A stretch of DNA of 64,000 bases, taken from assembly GCF_019049285.1 (NCBI RefSeq), contig NZ_JAGMUL010000121.1, forward strand, positions 23,802-87,801, given 5' to 3'. Source of the DNA: Streptomyces sp. AC550_RSS872. GTDB taxonomy: Bacteria; Actinomycetota; Actinomycetes; Streptomycetales; Streptomycetaceae. The position numbers and the translations under genes were made by a program. Shown here one piece after another: positions 17,718-26,144 of the stretch (positions within the stretch are counted from its first letter, which is position 1; every line of letters starts with the position of its first letter). The notes beneath the pieces are model-generated. The model was not told the DNA's origin, ran no database searches, and was given only the letters and a program-made list of their open reading frames with translations.

Positions 17718-18272
17718 GTGGATCAACATTCGGTGACCTTGACGAGAATTGAGCTCGCAGACTGGCGAGCCGTCCACTCCTGGGCTTCCCTCGCCCAGGT
17801 CTGCCGTTTCCAGACCTGGGGGCCGAACACCGAAGAGGAAACACACGCGTTCGTGGTGGCTGCGGTCGAAGCCTGGTCACACTCACCTCAGCAGCGGTTC
17901 GCTTATGTAGCGCGTGTCGAGGGCGACGTAGTCGGCATGGGTGAGCTCCACCTTCGGAGCCGAGGACAACGTCAAGGTGAGATCACCTATGCCGTGGATC
18001 CTCGGGTTTGGGGTCAGGGCGTCGGAACGGCAATCGGGAAGGAACTACTGGAGCGAGGGTTCGAGGACCTCGGGCTCCACCGCGTCTATGCCACCTGTGA
18101 CCCGCGGAACCTCGGGTCAGCCCGGATACTCAGCAAGCTCGGCATGACGTGGGAAGGGCGCCATCGTCATACCGCGTTGATTCGGGACGGTTGGCGAGAC
18201 TCCGAAGTGTTCAGCATCCTGGAAGACGAGTGGCGCGCGCTCACGCCACCTCCGCTCCCACCGCACGGATGA
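17718..18272 (+). CDS. GNAT-family N-acetyltransferase (RimJ/RimL type)
   Basis: 184 residues from the GTG at 17718. Acetyl-CoA-binding motif A is at YAVDPRVWGQGVGTAIGKEL (about residues 94-113); the later motif is NLGSARILSKLGMTWEGRHR, typical of RimJ/RimL-like enzymes that acetylate N-terminal or small-molecule amines. C-terminal tail is proline-rich. Stands alone; directly 3' lies an IS5 relic in opposite direction. Confidence 0.85.
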   Translation: MDQHSVTLTRIELADWRAVHSWASLAQVCRFQTWGPNTEEETHAFVVAAVEAWSHSPQQRFAYVARVEGDVVGMGELHLRSRGQRQGEITYAVDPRVWGQGVGTAIGKELLERGFEDLGLHRVYATCDPRNLGSARILSKLGMTWEGRHRHTALIRDGWRDSEVFSILEDEWRALTPPPLPPHG

Positions 18273-18277
18273 ATTGG

Positions 18278-18420
18278 TTTCGCGAGTCCTTGCCGACGGT
18301 TTCTGCAGCCTTGACGGACTGGGAGTCGATGACGGCGGCGACCGCGCCGGGGGCCGGCCCATCGCGCGGCGGATGCGCTTGCGGAGCTGGTCACGGATCT
18401 GGCCGATGACGGTCTGATGT
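18278..18420 (-). pseudogene. IS5-family transposase relic
   Basis: In two frames: IRDQLRKRIRRAMGR, then AVIDSQSVKAAETVGKDSR, the catalytic-Asp block of IS5/IS1647-type transposases. The frame changes between these blocks and both ends are truncated; the break at 18278 abuts the GNAT stop. Confidence 0.65.
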
Positions 18421-18514
18421 CGCGGTCGCCCACCGTCCGCAACGGATCTCAGCGAACCCGGCGGTGCCGGCGGTGCCGACGGTACGGCCGAAAGATCTGA
18501 GCCTATAGCGGGAA

Positions 18515-19633
18515 TCAGGCCGCGATGAGCTCGTGCTCGCGGTCCGGCGTCTTGACCTTGGGCTTCTTGTTCGGCAGCGAGAGCCGGAAGACCTTGCGCC
18601 ACGCGGAGAACACCTGCTTGGGCAGCGGTCCGGTGACGTACTCCAGCTCGTACTTCTCGAACAGCGCGCGCACCTTCACCGCGACCTCGGCGTACCGGTT
18701 GCTCGGCAGGTCCGGGAACAGGTGGTGCTCGATCTGGTGCGACAGGTTGCCGGTCATGAAGTGCATGGCCCTGCTGCCGCTGATGTTCGCCGAGCCCATC
18801 ATCTGGCGCAGGTACCACTGGCCGCGCGTCTCACCCTTGATCGACCGGCGCTCGAAGACCTGTACGCCCTCGGGGAAGTGCCCGCACATGATCACCGAGT
18901 GGGACCAGATGTTGCGGACCAGGTTCGCGGTGAACGTGGCGGCGAGCGTCGTGAGGAACGAGGGGCCCGACAGCAGCGGGTGGATCACGTAGTCCTTGAG
19001 CACCTGCTTGCGGATCTTGCGGCCCACGGCCTTGGCCCGCGCGCGGAACTCCGGGTCCTTGCGGTGGCGCTTGTGCAGGTTCTTGCCGAGCTCCAGGTCG
19101 TACGCCGCGATGCCGTACTCGAAGAAGCAGGCGTTGATGAAGTTCCACAGCGGCTGGCCGAGGTGGAACGGGTGCCACTTCTGGTCCTCGTCGACGCGCA
19201 TGATGCCGTAGCCGAGGTCGTTGTCCTTGCCGATCACGTTGGTGTACGTGTGGTGCAGCTCGTTGTGCGAGTGCTTCCACTGGTCGGCCGGCGAGACGTG
19301 ATCCCATTCCCAGGTGGTGGAGTGGATCTTCGGGTCCCGCATCCAGTCCCACTGGCCGTGCAGGATGTTGTGGCCGATCTCCATGTTGTCCATGATCTTC
19401 GCCACGGACAGACCGGCGGTGCCGATCAGCCACGCGGGCGGGAAGATCGAGAACAGCAGCACGCCCCTGCTGACCAGCTCGAGCTTGCGCTGCGCCGAGA
19501 TGACCTTACGGATGTAGGCGGCGTCCTTCTCGCCGCGGCCGGCGATCACCTCGTCGCGAATCGCGTCCAGCTCGCGGCCGAGCTCCTCGATCTGCTCCGC
19601 GGTCAGGTGGGCGGTGGGGTCGATGGCGGTCAA
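18515..19633 (-). CDS. Membrane fatty-acid (acyl) desaturase
   Basis: 372 residues. The three histidine boxes of diiron membrane desaturases are present: H88-N-I-L-H92, H123-N-E-L-H127-H128 and H299-Q-I-E-H303-H304. Hydrophobic segments lie at about residues 56-78 and 218-240. Such enzymes introduce a cis double bond into acyl chains at the membrane using O2 and electrons from a ferredoxin-type reductase. The next upstream gene, 7 bp away, encodes that reductase. The pair resembles mycobacterial DesA3 (Rv3229c) with Rv3230c. Control is probably by the divergent PucR-type regulator. Confidence 0.9.
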   Translation of the reverse strand: MTAIDPTAHLTAEQIEELGRELDAIRDEVIAGRGEKDAAYIRKVISAQRKLELVSRGVLLFSIFPPAWLIGTAGLSVAKIMDNMEIGHNILHGQWDWMRDPKIHSTTWEWDHVSPADQWKHSHNELHHTYTNVIGKDNDLGYGIMRVDEDQKWHPFHLGQPLWNFINACFFEYGIAAYDLELGKNLHKRHRKDPEFRARAKAVGRKIRKQVLKDYVIHPLLSGPSFLTTLAATFTANLVRNIWSHSVIMCGHFPEGVQVFERRSIKGETRGQWYLRQMMGSANISGSRAMHFMTGNLSHQIEHHLFPDLPSNRYAEVAVKVRALFEKYELEYVTGPLPKQVFSAWRKVFRLSLPNKKPKVKTPDREHELIAA

Positions 19634-19640
19634 GGTGCTC

Positions 19641-20696
19641 CTACCGTTCGATGTCGCAGGGGCCCGCCGCGGCGGACACGCAGGTCTGGATGAGGACGCC
19701 CGGCTCGGCCTCGGTGATCTCGCCGGTGCGCAGGTCGCGGACGGCGCCCGCCTTGAGCGGCGTGACGCAGCCGAAGCAGATGCCCATGCGGCACCCGGAG
19801 GGCATGAGCACGCCGGCTTCCTCGCCGATGTCCAGCAACGGCGTGGCGCCGTCCGCGTCGACCCTCTTGCCGGTGGCGCTGAACGTGACCTCGCCGCCGT
19901 CGCCGGCGGCGAGGATGCCGGGGCGGAAGCGTTCGGTGTGCAGGCGCTCTTGGACGCCGTGTTCGCTCCAGTGCTCTTCGGCGGCGTCGAGCAGGCCCGC
20001 GGGCCCGCAGGCCCAGGTCTCGCGCTCGGCCCAGTCGGGTACCAGTTCGTCGAGACGGGCTATGTCGAGCATGCCGTCTGTGGCGGTGTGCACCTCGGTG
20101 AGCCGCAGCTTCTTGTCCGCGACCAGGTCGTGCAGTTCGTTGCGGAAGATCACGTCCTGCGGCTGTGGCGCGCAGTGGACCATGACGACGTCGTCGAACT
20201 CGGTGTCGCGCAGCATGCCCATGACGGGCGTGATGCCGCTGCCGGCCGTGAGGTAGAGCACCTTGGCGGGCTTGGCCTGCGGCAGCACGAAGTCACCGGT
20301 CGCCTGGTCGAGCTGGATCAGCGTGCCCGGTTTCGCCCTGCGGACCAGGTGGTTGCTGACCTTGCCGTCCGGGATCGCCTTCACGGTGATCGTGACGCGG
20401 CCGTCCTGGCGGTTTGTCGGTGAGGTGATGGAGTAGGCACGCCACAGGCGCACCCCGTCGACGTCGACTCCGATCCGCACGTACTGACCGGCTGTGTGGC
20501 CGCGCCAGCCCCGTCCCGGCCTGATCACGATGGTCGCGGCGTCACCCGTCTCGGGGTGCACGGCCTCGATGCGCCCACGCAGGTCAGCGCCCGCACGCAG
20601 CGGGCTGACCAGGTCGAGGTAGTCCGACGGCAGCAACGGCGTCGTGACCATCTCCAGCAGTTTCCACGCCCTGCTGCGGAGGGCTGCACTCGTCAT
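19641..20696 (-). CDS. Ferredoxin/flavin oxidoreductase for the desaturase
   Basis: 351 residues from the ATG at 20696. Order: FAD-binding barrel (GQYVRIGVDVDGVRLWRAYS contains the R-x-Y-S motif), NAD(P)H domain (YLTAGSGITPVMGMLRD and WACGPAGLLDAAE), then a plant-type [2Fe-2S] domain with cysteines in PSGCRMGICFGC and IQTCVSAA. It passes electrons from NADPH to the desaturase encoded 7 bp downstream. Homologue of Rv3230c-type reductases. The start is 86 bp from the divergent regulator. Confidence 0.9.
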   Translation of the reverse strand: MTSAALRSRAWKLLEMVTTPLLPSDYLDLVSPLRAGADLRGRIEAVHPETGDAATIVIRPGRGWRGHTAGQYVRIGVDVDGVRLWRAYSITSPTNRQDGRVTITVKAIPDGKVSNHLVRRAKPGTLIQLDQATGDFVLPQAKPAKVLYLTAGSGITPVMGMLRDTEFDDVVMVHCAPQPQDVIFRNELHDLVADKKLRLTEVHTATDGMLDIARLDELVPDWAERETWACGPAGLLDAAEEHWSEHGVQERLHTERFRPGILAAGDGGEVTFSATGKRVDADGATPLLDIGEEAGVLMPSGCRMGICFGCVTPLKAGAVRDLRTGEITEAEPGVLIQTCVSAAAGPCDIER

Positions 20697-20727
20697 GACT
20701 CCAGCTTGCTGCGCCTCAAGGCGTAAA

Positions 20728-20779
20728 GTCCTGACCGCAGGACGTAAATCTGGTCGGCAGAATTGTTCGCAGGGAACAA
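20728..20779. promoter_or_regulatory. Two palindromes in the desaturase/PucR divergent promoter
   Basis: GTCCTG-ACCG-CAGGAC (20728-20743), flanked on both sides by GTAAA-like bases, and TTGTTC-GCAGG-GAACAA (20763-20779), which ends 3 bp before the regulator's GTG. Both are perfect dyads in an 86-bp divergent region. Autoregulation plus control of the desaturase operon by the PucR-type protein is the natural reading, but is inferred. Confidence 0.55.
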
Positions 20780-20782
20780 AAC

Positions 20783-21922
20783 GTGAGCCATGCAATCCGG
20801 AGGGCCAGCGAACTGGCCCTGGATGAGACGACGGTCACCGCACTTCGGGCCGCGCTGAAGACCACCGCCGACGAGGTCGTCCAGGCGATCATCGACGAGG
20901 TCCCTCCCTACGCGGGCGCCCTTTCGGGCCGCATGGGCGGCACCATCCGCAGAGCCGTCCGCACCGCGCTGGGGCACTACCTGGACCTCGCGAGCGGGAA
21001 CGCCACAGGCGGCGACGCCGGTGACGCAGCCTACGAGCTGGGCCGCGGCGAGGTGCGCGACGGCCGTTCGATGGACGCCCTGCTCAGCGCCTACCGCGTC
21101 GGCGCCCGCGTGGCCTGGCGATGCCTGGCAGCGGGTGCCGTACCCGCAGGTCTGCCCGCCGCCGAGGTCGCCAAGTTCGCCGAGCTGACCTTCGCCTACA
21201 TCGACGAGCTCTCCGCCGCGAGCGCCGCGGGCCACGCCGACGAACTGGCCGCCCAGGGCAGGGCCCACGAGCGCCACCTGGAACACCTGGCCCGCGACCT
21301 CCTCGCCGGCGCGAGCCCGGACGTGCTGCGGGCCTCTGTTCAACGGGCCGGGTGGCAGCCTCCGGTTTCGCTGACCGCGGTCCTGCTGCCCGCCGCCCAG
21401 GCCCGGCCTGCCTACCGCGCGCTCGACCCGAGCACCCTCGTCCTCGACGATCTGCCGGACGCCACCGGTGTGCTCCTCGTCCCCGATGCCGACCGATCAC
21501 ATCTCTTGCGGCAGCTGACCGACCGCACCGCCGTGGTCGGCCCGGCCCGGCCATGGACTCGTGCGTCCGCCTCGTACGCACGAGCGGTACGCGCGCGCTC
21601 CCTCTCCGCTGATATTCGCGACACCGAGGACCACCTGCCCGAGCTGGTGCTGAGCGCCGACGCGGACGCGTTCGCAGACCTGCGTGCCCGAGCCCTCGCA
21701 CCGCTGCGGAGCTTGCCTGTCGCGACCGCACGGCGGTTGGAGGAGACGTTGCGGGCATGGCTGCTGCACCAGGGCAGGCGGGAGGAGGTGGCGGCGGCGT
21801 TGTTCGTCCATCCCCAGACAGTCCGGTACCGGATGTCACAGCTGCGGGAGCTGTTTCCGGATCTCGCATCGCCACACCGGGTCCTTGAACTGACGCTGGC
21901 GGTCGGTCTTCGGGGCAGCTGA
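20783..21922 (+). CDS. PucR-family transcriptional regulator
   Basis: 379 residues from the GTG at 20783. N-terminal helical sensor region, a GGDEF-like central fold region (LPDATGVLLVPDADRSHLL), and a C-terminal PucR helix-turn-helix: LRAWLLHQGRREEVAAALFV followed by HPQTVRYRMSQLRELF and a final LELTLAVGLR helix. It is transcribed away from the reductase/desaturase operon and is likely its regulator, perhaps sensing fatty acids. Confidence 0.88.
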   Translation: MSHAIRRASELALDETTVTALRAALKTTADEVVQAIIDEVPPYAGALSGRMGGTIRRAVRTALGHYLDLASGNATGGDAGDAAYELGRGEVRDGRSMDALLSAYRVGARVAWRCLAAGAVPAGLPAAEVAKFAELTFAYIDELSAASAAGHADELAAQGRAHERHLEHLARDLLAGASPDVLRASVQRAGWQPPVSLTAVLLPAAQARPAYRALDPSTLVLDDLPDATGVLLVPDADRSHLLRQLTDRTAVVGPARPWTRASASYARAVRARSLSADIRDTEDHLPELVLSADADAFADLRARALAPLRSLPVATARRLEETLRAWLLHQGRREEVAAALFVHPQTVRYRMSQLRELFPDLASPHRVLELTLAVGLRGS

Positions 21923-22253
21923 CGCGTACTTCGACCGTCCACGACCGTGTCCGCGAGCGGTCCAGGGGTCGTGCCTCGTTCTTGGTGCCATCAGCCGGCT
22001 CATGCGGCCCGAGGAAGACGGCCCGAGGAAGAGCGGTGTCAGCCGGCTGAGACCGGGGGCTGATGTGAAGACCAGACAAGGCCTCGGGAAGCTTGCCGGG
22101 GGCGCTGTCTCTGAGAAGCACGGTGGTGGATACGGCTCGACTGGATCCGGTGGACGATGCGCTCCGGCCCGCTCGTCGAGGCGCTCATCGGGCATCTGGT
22201 CGGTGATCCGGGCCGCTAGGCCCTGGTCGCGCTTGTAGAGATCGGCAGCGCGC

Positions 22254-22334
22254 GTGACGCCAGCGGAGATCGATTTCGAGGAGCTGTTCGACGCCGCGCC
22301 GAACCCGTATCTGGTGCTGGACGCGTCGCCTACG
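22254..22334 (+). pseudogene. N-terminal stub of a PAS/SpoIIE-type phosphatase
   Basis: From the GTG at 22254: TPAEIDFEELFDAAPNPYLV then LDAS, the usual opening of PAS-domain SpoIIE/PP2C phosphatases and PAS kinases in Streptomyces. Homology ends at about 22334, just before the 22343-22385 inverted repeat. A truncated relic. Confidence 0.5.
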
Positions 22335-22342
22335 AACGCACT

Positions 22343-22385
22343 ATTCGGTTGGCCGCCCGTGATCATTCTGAACGGCCAACCGAAT
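22343..22385. terminator. Strong stem-loop, probable terminator of the small secreted gene
   Basis: Perfect 13-bp arms, ATTCGGTTGGCCG (22343-22355) and CGGCCAACCGAAT (22373-22385), with a 17-base loop, 25 bp beyond the stop of the secreted-protein gene. No T-tract follows, as is common for actinobacterial terminators. It also marks the end of the PAS stub, so a mobile-element end is an alternative. Confidence 0.6.
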
Positions 22386-22410
22386 ACCACAGCAGCTTTC
22401 AAAGCACGCC

Positions 22411-22704
22411 TTAGAAGGCGCTGTTGTTGCAGCCCATGGTCGAGCCCAGGTGGGACTTCTGCGCACCCGCGTCGCCCTCGCCGTTGAGCGCGCTGCCCAG
22501 CAGGCCGTTGAGGATGCCGACCTGGCCGAGGATGTCGAGGTTCAGGTCATGTGACTTGCAGTTCGAGCTCTGCAGGACGCTGTAGTGACCTCCGCCATTG
22601 CCGCCGTGACCGTCGTCGCCGTGGGCGGTGGCGGTGCCGGTGCTCAGGAGTCCGGCACTTCCGAGCATGACAACCAGGGCGGCAGTCTTGCGAAGCTTGT
22701 GCAT
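22411..22704 (-). CDS. Small secreted protein with N-C...GCNN cysteine pair
   Basis: 97 residues. GGAG lies 6 bases before the ATG at 22704 but directly abuts an in-frame ATG at 22710, so 22704 is chosen. Signal peptide: KLRKTAALVVMLGSAGLLST then ATAHG. The mature part is Gly/His-rich, then SNCKSHDLNLDILGQVGILN, GLLGSALNGEGDAGAQ and a final GCNNSAF, giving two conserved-looking cysteines that could form a disulfide. Small, exported, hydrophobic-patterned proteins of this type occur on Streptomyces surfaces, but it is neither a canonical chaplin nor a rodlin by sequence. Role unknown. Confidence 0.7.
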   Translation of the reverse strand: MHKLRKTAALVVMLGSAGLLSTGTATAHGDDGHGGNGGGHYSVLQSSNCKSHDLNLDILGQVGILNGLLGSALNGEGDAGAQKSHLGSTMGCNNSAF

Positions 22705-22845
22705 GTTCATCTCCGGTGGAGTGAAGGGGGATGCGATCTGTGAGAGATCGACTACGTATGGTGATCGGAGATTAATACCAAAACCTCCAATACTTTCCAG
22801 CGGCACGCCGGGATTGGTGATCGAGCTGGCCGCCGCCGGAACCGG

Positions 22846-23565
22846 CTACCCGCTCCGGGTCGGCAGCCAGGTGTCGATGACCTCGGCGACAAGGGCGGCG
22901 CCGCGGCTGTTCTGATGGATGTGGTCGGTCGTGAGCACGAGACCCCGGCGCTGCGAGATCGTGTCGAGGCTGCGGCGCAGCAAGGCGCGCCGGACGAGGA
23001 CGCTGACGCTCGCCGCGGGCGGCGGGTCCCGGTAGGGGATCGGCGGCGGGTCCGCCTGGCGTAGTTCCTCGGTCTGGCGTTCGTGGAGCGGGAGGTAGGT
23101 CGCCTTGTTGGTGGTGGCGACCTCGGCGATCATGCGGCTGTACGCCTGTGATGCCCGCGCCGCGGCTCCGTCGAGTTGTTGGCCGAGGACCGGGAGGGAC
23201 AGCAGAGCGATCGTCGCGTCGGTCTGCGTTCGCAGCCGTTCGACGACGGCTCCCAGGCACTGCTGGAACCAGCCGGCCGACGGGCGGTGGGGGAGTTGTT
23301 TGCGCTTCATGGCCCGCTCGACGGGGTAGCCGGCGAGGCTCGCTCGGGCGTCGTTGGTCCCGATCAGCACGGTGATCACGTCGGGTGGGTCCGCGACGAC
23401 GGCATCGAGGCGCCGTGAGAGGTTGTGGGCGAAGTCGCCGTTGACGCCGAAGCGGGCGAGCCGTACGTCGCCGGGAGGGCGGCGTCGTTCGAGAAGGTCC
23501 AGGTAGTCGACGCTCAGTTGCGCGCGGGTGAGGCTGTCCCCGAGGCACGCGACACGGGTCGTCAC
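22846..23565 (-). CDS. SGNH/GDSL-type hydrolase
   Basis: 239 residues from the GTG at 23565. The four SGNH blocks are visible: CLGDSLTRAQ (Ser), RFGVNGDFAHN (Gly block), VLIGTNDARA (Asn) and TTDHIHQNSRG (Asp and His). No signal peptide, so an intracellular esterase or lipase is likely. Its start overlaps the cupin stop (GTGA), making it the third gene of an AraC-cupin-hydrolase operon. Confidence 0.88.
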   Translation of the reverse strand: MTTRVACLGDSLTRAQLSVDYLDLLERRRPPGDVRLARFGVNGDFAHNLSRRLDAVVADPPDVITVLIGTNDARASLAGYPVERAMKRKQLPHRPSAGWFQQCLGAVVERLRTQTDATIALLSLPVLGQQLDGAAARASQAYSRMIAEVATTNKATYLPLHERQTEELRQADPPPIPYRDPPPAASVSVLVRRALLRRSLDTISQRRGLVLTTDHIHQNSRGAALVAEVIDTWLPTRSG

Positions 23566-24029
23566 GGTGTTCGCGGGCCGGACGTGCCGGCGTGCTCGGT
23601 CGGGCGGGCTTCGGTCCGGGGACGGTGGTCGGTGCCGAGGCCAGCGGTGATGGTCAGGATGGACGCCGGTCCTGCCATGTCGACCGCGTGCCATGTCCCG
23701 GCCGGGTTGACGGTGGCCTCGCCCGGCCCGAGCACAACCCGGTCGGGCACTCCGTCCACATCGCGGGTGACCGTCACCGACCCGCTGAGGCAGACGACCA
23801 GTTCGTCGCCGGCGGGGTGGCGCTCCCAATGGTCGCCGAGGCCGTCGCCGTCGAAGATCGTCACCATCCGGCCCTCGGCGCCGTCCGCCGCGACCGCGGC
23901 GCTGTAGGCATGGAGCACCTCCGGGTCCCAGGCGAAGCCCTCGACGGGTTTCGCTCTCGACCCCAGCCCGAGGTGCACGGGGGTGGTCCGTAGGTCGATG
24001 GCGTTGGGTTCGTGATTGACGAGTCTCAT
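23562..24029 (-). CDS. Cupin-domain protein
   Basis: 155 residues from the ATG at 24029; the longer upstream frame overlaps the AraC gene and looks spurious. Single cupin: GDHWERHPAGDELVVCLSG is motif 1 with metal-binding His/Glu-like residues, and LGPGEATVNPAGTWHAVDM is motif 2 with the final His. Small-molecule binding or isomerase role unknown. Lies 83 bp downstream of the AraC gene and overlaps the hydrolase start by 4 bases. Confidence 0.8.
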   Translation of the reverse strand: MRLVNHEPNAIDLRTTPVHLGLGSRAKPVEGFAWDPEVLHAYSAAVAADGAEGRMVTIFDGDGLGDHWERHPAGDELVVCLSGSVTVTRDVDGVPDRVVLGPGEATVNPAGTWHAVDMAGPASILTITAGLGTDHRPRTEARPTEHAGTSGPRTP

Positions 24030-24112
24030 GCAGACGATCGTCACAGGACAGCAATAGGGTGGTCTTGAAGGAAAGGGAACGGAAGCCGACGCGATGGGCG
24101 GCCGGTCGGCGG

Positions 24113-24949
24113 CTACCCGGTCCCGAGCAGGACTTCGCCGCGACGCCATGCTGTCGGCGATCGGCCCGTGAACTCGCTCCAGTCCCGGACGAGATGGGCC
24201 TGGTCGGCGTAACCGGAGACGGTCGCCACATCGGCCCACGGAAGCGGGTCGTGCCTGGTGGCCAGTTCGTGCGCGTGCTCGAAGCGCAAAACCCGGGCGA
24301 AGGTCTTCGGCGACAGGCCCACCTCACCGCGAAACCGGTCGGTGAGGTACCGACGGCTCCAGCCCAGCTCTGCGGCGACCCTCCCAACCTGGACGCGGCC
24401 CCGCGCGGCCAAGAGGCGGCGCCAGGCCTCGGCCACCTCGGGGCGCACCCGGGACACGGGGTCGCCGCCGGCGCTGCGGCCGACGGCTCGCAGGAGCAAC
24501 TCGTCCAGCGCGGCGAACCGCGCGGTCCAGGTCGTCGCCGCGCGGAGCCGGTCGACCAGCTCGACGCCGAGCGCTCCGAGAAGCTCGTCGAGTGGGACCA
24601 GCCGGTGGGCGAGATCAGCGGCGGGCATGTCGTAGACGGCCCGGGCCCCGAGCGGTGTCAGCGATACCTTCACGCCTTCCTGGCATCCGTCGTGGTGGAT
24701 CGCGACGGACCGGCGCATCAGACCGCCGGCCACGCTGCTGAATCGGGTGACCGGTGACCCGTCGTCGACGCCTGCCGCCACATCCAAAGGGCCGGACAGA
24801 CTGATCACCGCAGTGAGCACGCGGCCCGGCGGACCGCAGTGCACCCCCGCCGGGAACCCACGAAGATCGAAACCGACATACGAGCCGACGTACCGCCGTA
24901 AGGCGGGCGCCGGACGTGCATAGATCCTGGTGGCCGTATGGTCTTCCAC
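24113..24949 (-). CDS. AraC-family transcriptional regulator
   Basis: 278 residues. N-terminal sensor domain of the DUF6597 type (YVGSYVGFDLRGFPAGVHCG; VKVSLTPLGARAVYDMPAAD). C-terminal double helix-turn-helix: RVAAELGWSRRYLTDRFRGE and VATVSGYADQAHLVRDWSEF followed by GRSPTAWRR. It heads a three-gene operon with the cupin and SGNH hydrolase and probably regulates it. Confidence 0.88.
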   Translation of the reverse strand: MEDHTATRIYARPAPALRRYVGSYVGFDLRGFPAGVHCGPPGRVLTAVISLSGPLDVAAGVDDGSPVTRFSSVAGGLMRRSVAIHHDGCQEGVKVSLTPLGARAVYDMPAADLAHRLVPLDELLGALGVELVDRLRAATTWTARFAALDELLLRAVGRSAGGDPVSRVRPEVAEAWRRLLAARGRVQVGRVAAELGWSRRYLTDRFRGEVGLSPKTFARVLRFEHAHELATRHDPLPWADVATVSGYADQAHLVRDWSEFTGRSPTAWRRGEVLLGTG

Positions 24950-24989
24950 CCTCGCAGTGTACGAACCGGCGGTCTACCGGTGTGACCGA

Positions 24990-26001
24990 CTATTCAACTG
25001 TGGCCGGTCCCCGAGGAAGCCAGTCTGTTGGTGACCTTGTGTGATCGCCTGGGGCGTATCGGCTCCATGTCCCGCCGGTCTCTCTGATGAGGCGGCTGGT
25101 GGTCTTGTCGTGGTAGCCGAGGGCGTCCGCTACGACGGGGCCGGGCAGTTCGAGGAGTTGCTGTCGGATGGCAGCACCGCAGGCAGCGGCGGCTGGGACC
25201 CCGAAACCTCGTTCAAGAGCGCAGACAGGTGGTCGGGGCGAAACGGCTGGCCCGCCCGGCGCCCGGGGAAGAGCCAGCAGGATGCAGGGTTGGTAGAGAG
25301 GGTGCGTCGACAACGGCGGCTCTGCATTGCCCAGCTGAGGAAGGCTCGCAGGCAGGTGCGGCTGTGCTCGGTGTTCCGGCCCACCAGGCGTCGATGTCGT
25401 TCTGCCCGCAGGACGCGGGGGTGCTGTTGCGCTTGCCGAGCCATTGCAGGAATGCGGTCGCGTACTTGATCTGCTCGGCGGCGAACCGTCGGACGCTGGG
25501 TGTGATGTGGCTTCGCTCGGCGCGGGCCCGCAGCCGAGGAAGGACACGCCAGGTCGCGAAGAGCTTGATCGTCTTGTCGTGCCCGGGGTCGGCAATGCGG
25601 GCCAGATGCCCGGGAAGCCAGCGTTGGAAGGAACACAGGTACTTGTCGACCGCGGGCAGGACTCCGCAGGTCATGCGGAGTTCTTCCAGGTGAGCGGCGG
25701 CCCCGCCAGGGCTGAAGCTCCTGGAAGGCGTCGTGCGTCAGCGGGATCTCGCCGAGGCCGAGCCGGCGCAGCAACTGCGAGGCGTTTCCCGGCTGGCCGC
25801 GGCGTATCTCCAGCCGGGCCAGCCCGCTCCTGGGCTGGTCCATCGCCACCAGCAGGTCGAACGGCGGAACCAGCGCAGGGTGGATGTGTCCGGTGCCGCC
25901 GTCCAAGAGCGCCGTGAGGCCGTCGGAGCGAGTGCAGCGTTCACACAGTCGCCCGCCCAGAAGCTTGCCCTCAAAGCCGCAGCGTGAGCAGTCGAAGGTC
26001 T
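24990..26001 (-). pseudogene. Zinc-ribbon recombinase relic C
   Basis: Pieces in at least three frames: FDCSRCGFEGKLLGGRLCER (a zinc ribbon like the last one of the protein at 1-1496), LAEAGLGEIPLTHDAFQEL-type sequence near 25740, MTCGVLPAVDKYLCSFQRWL and KTIKLFATWRVLPRLR (aligning with GVLPERNENLARLELW and MKVIGPFAEWHIIRD), FPGRRAGQPFRPDHLSALL, and finally VVADALGYHDKTTSRLI with GGTWSRYAPGDH. The last block is the C-terminal box of tyrosine-recombinase-like proteins. It gives the best view of how the protein at the left edge should end. Fused at 26002 to an unrelated HTH piece. Confidence 0.65.
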
Positions 26002-26090
26002 TGACGTTCATGGCGGGGTCGTCGGTGGGCATGCCGAGGAGTTCGTGCAGTTCGCGGACCCGGAACGCCTGGTCGGGGTGCTGGTTGAAG
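26002..26090 (-). repeat. Left arm of 89-bp inverted repeat
   Basis: 89 bp, inverted copy at 27699-27787 with one mismatch by eye. Encodes NQHPDQAFRVRELHELLGMP and PTDDPAMNV, part of a winged-helix DNA-binding protein, here joined to recombinase relic C. Confidence 0.85.
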
Positions 26091-26144
26091 GGACCGGACC
26101 GGGATCGAATATTCGGTGTTCTGCCCGCCCCATGAGGACGCAAC

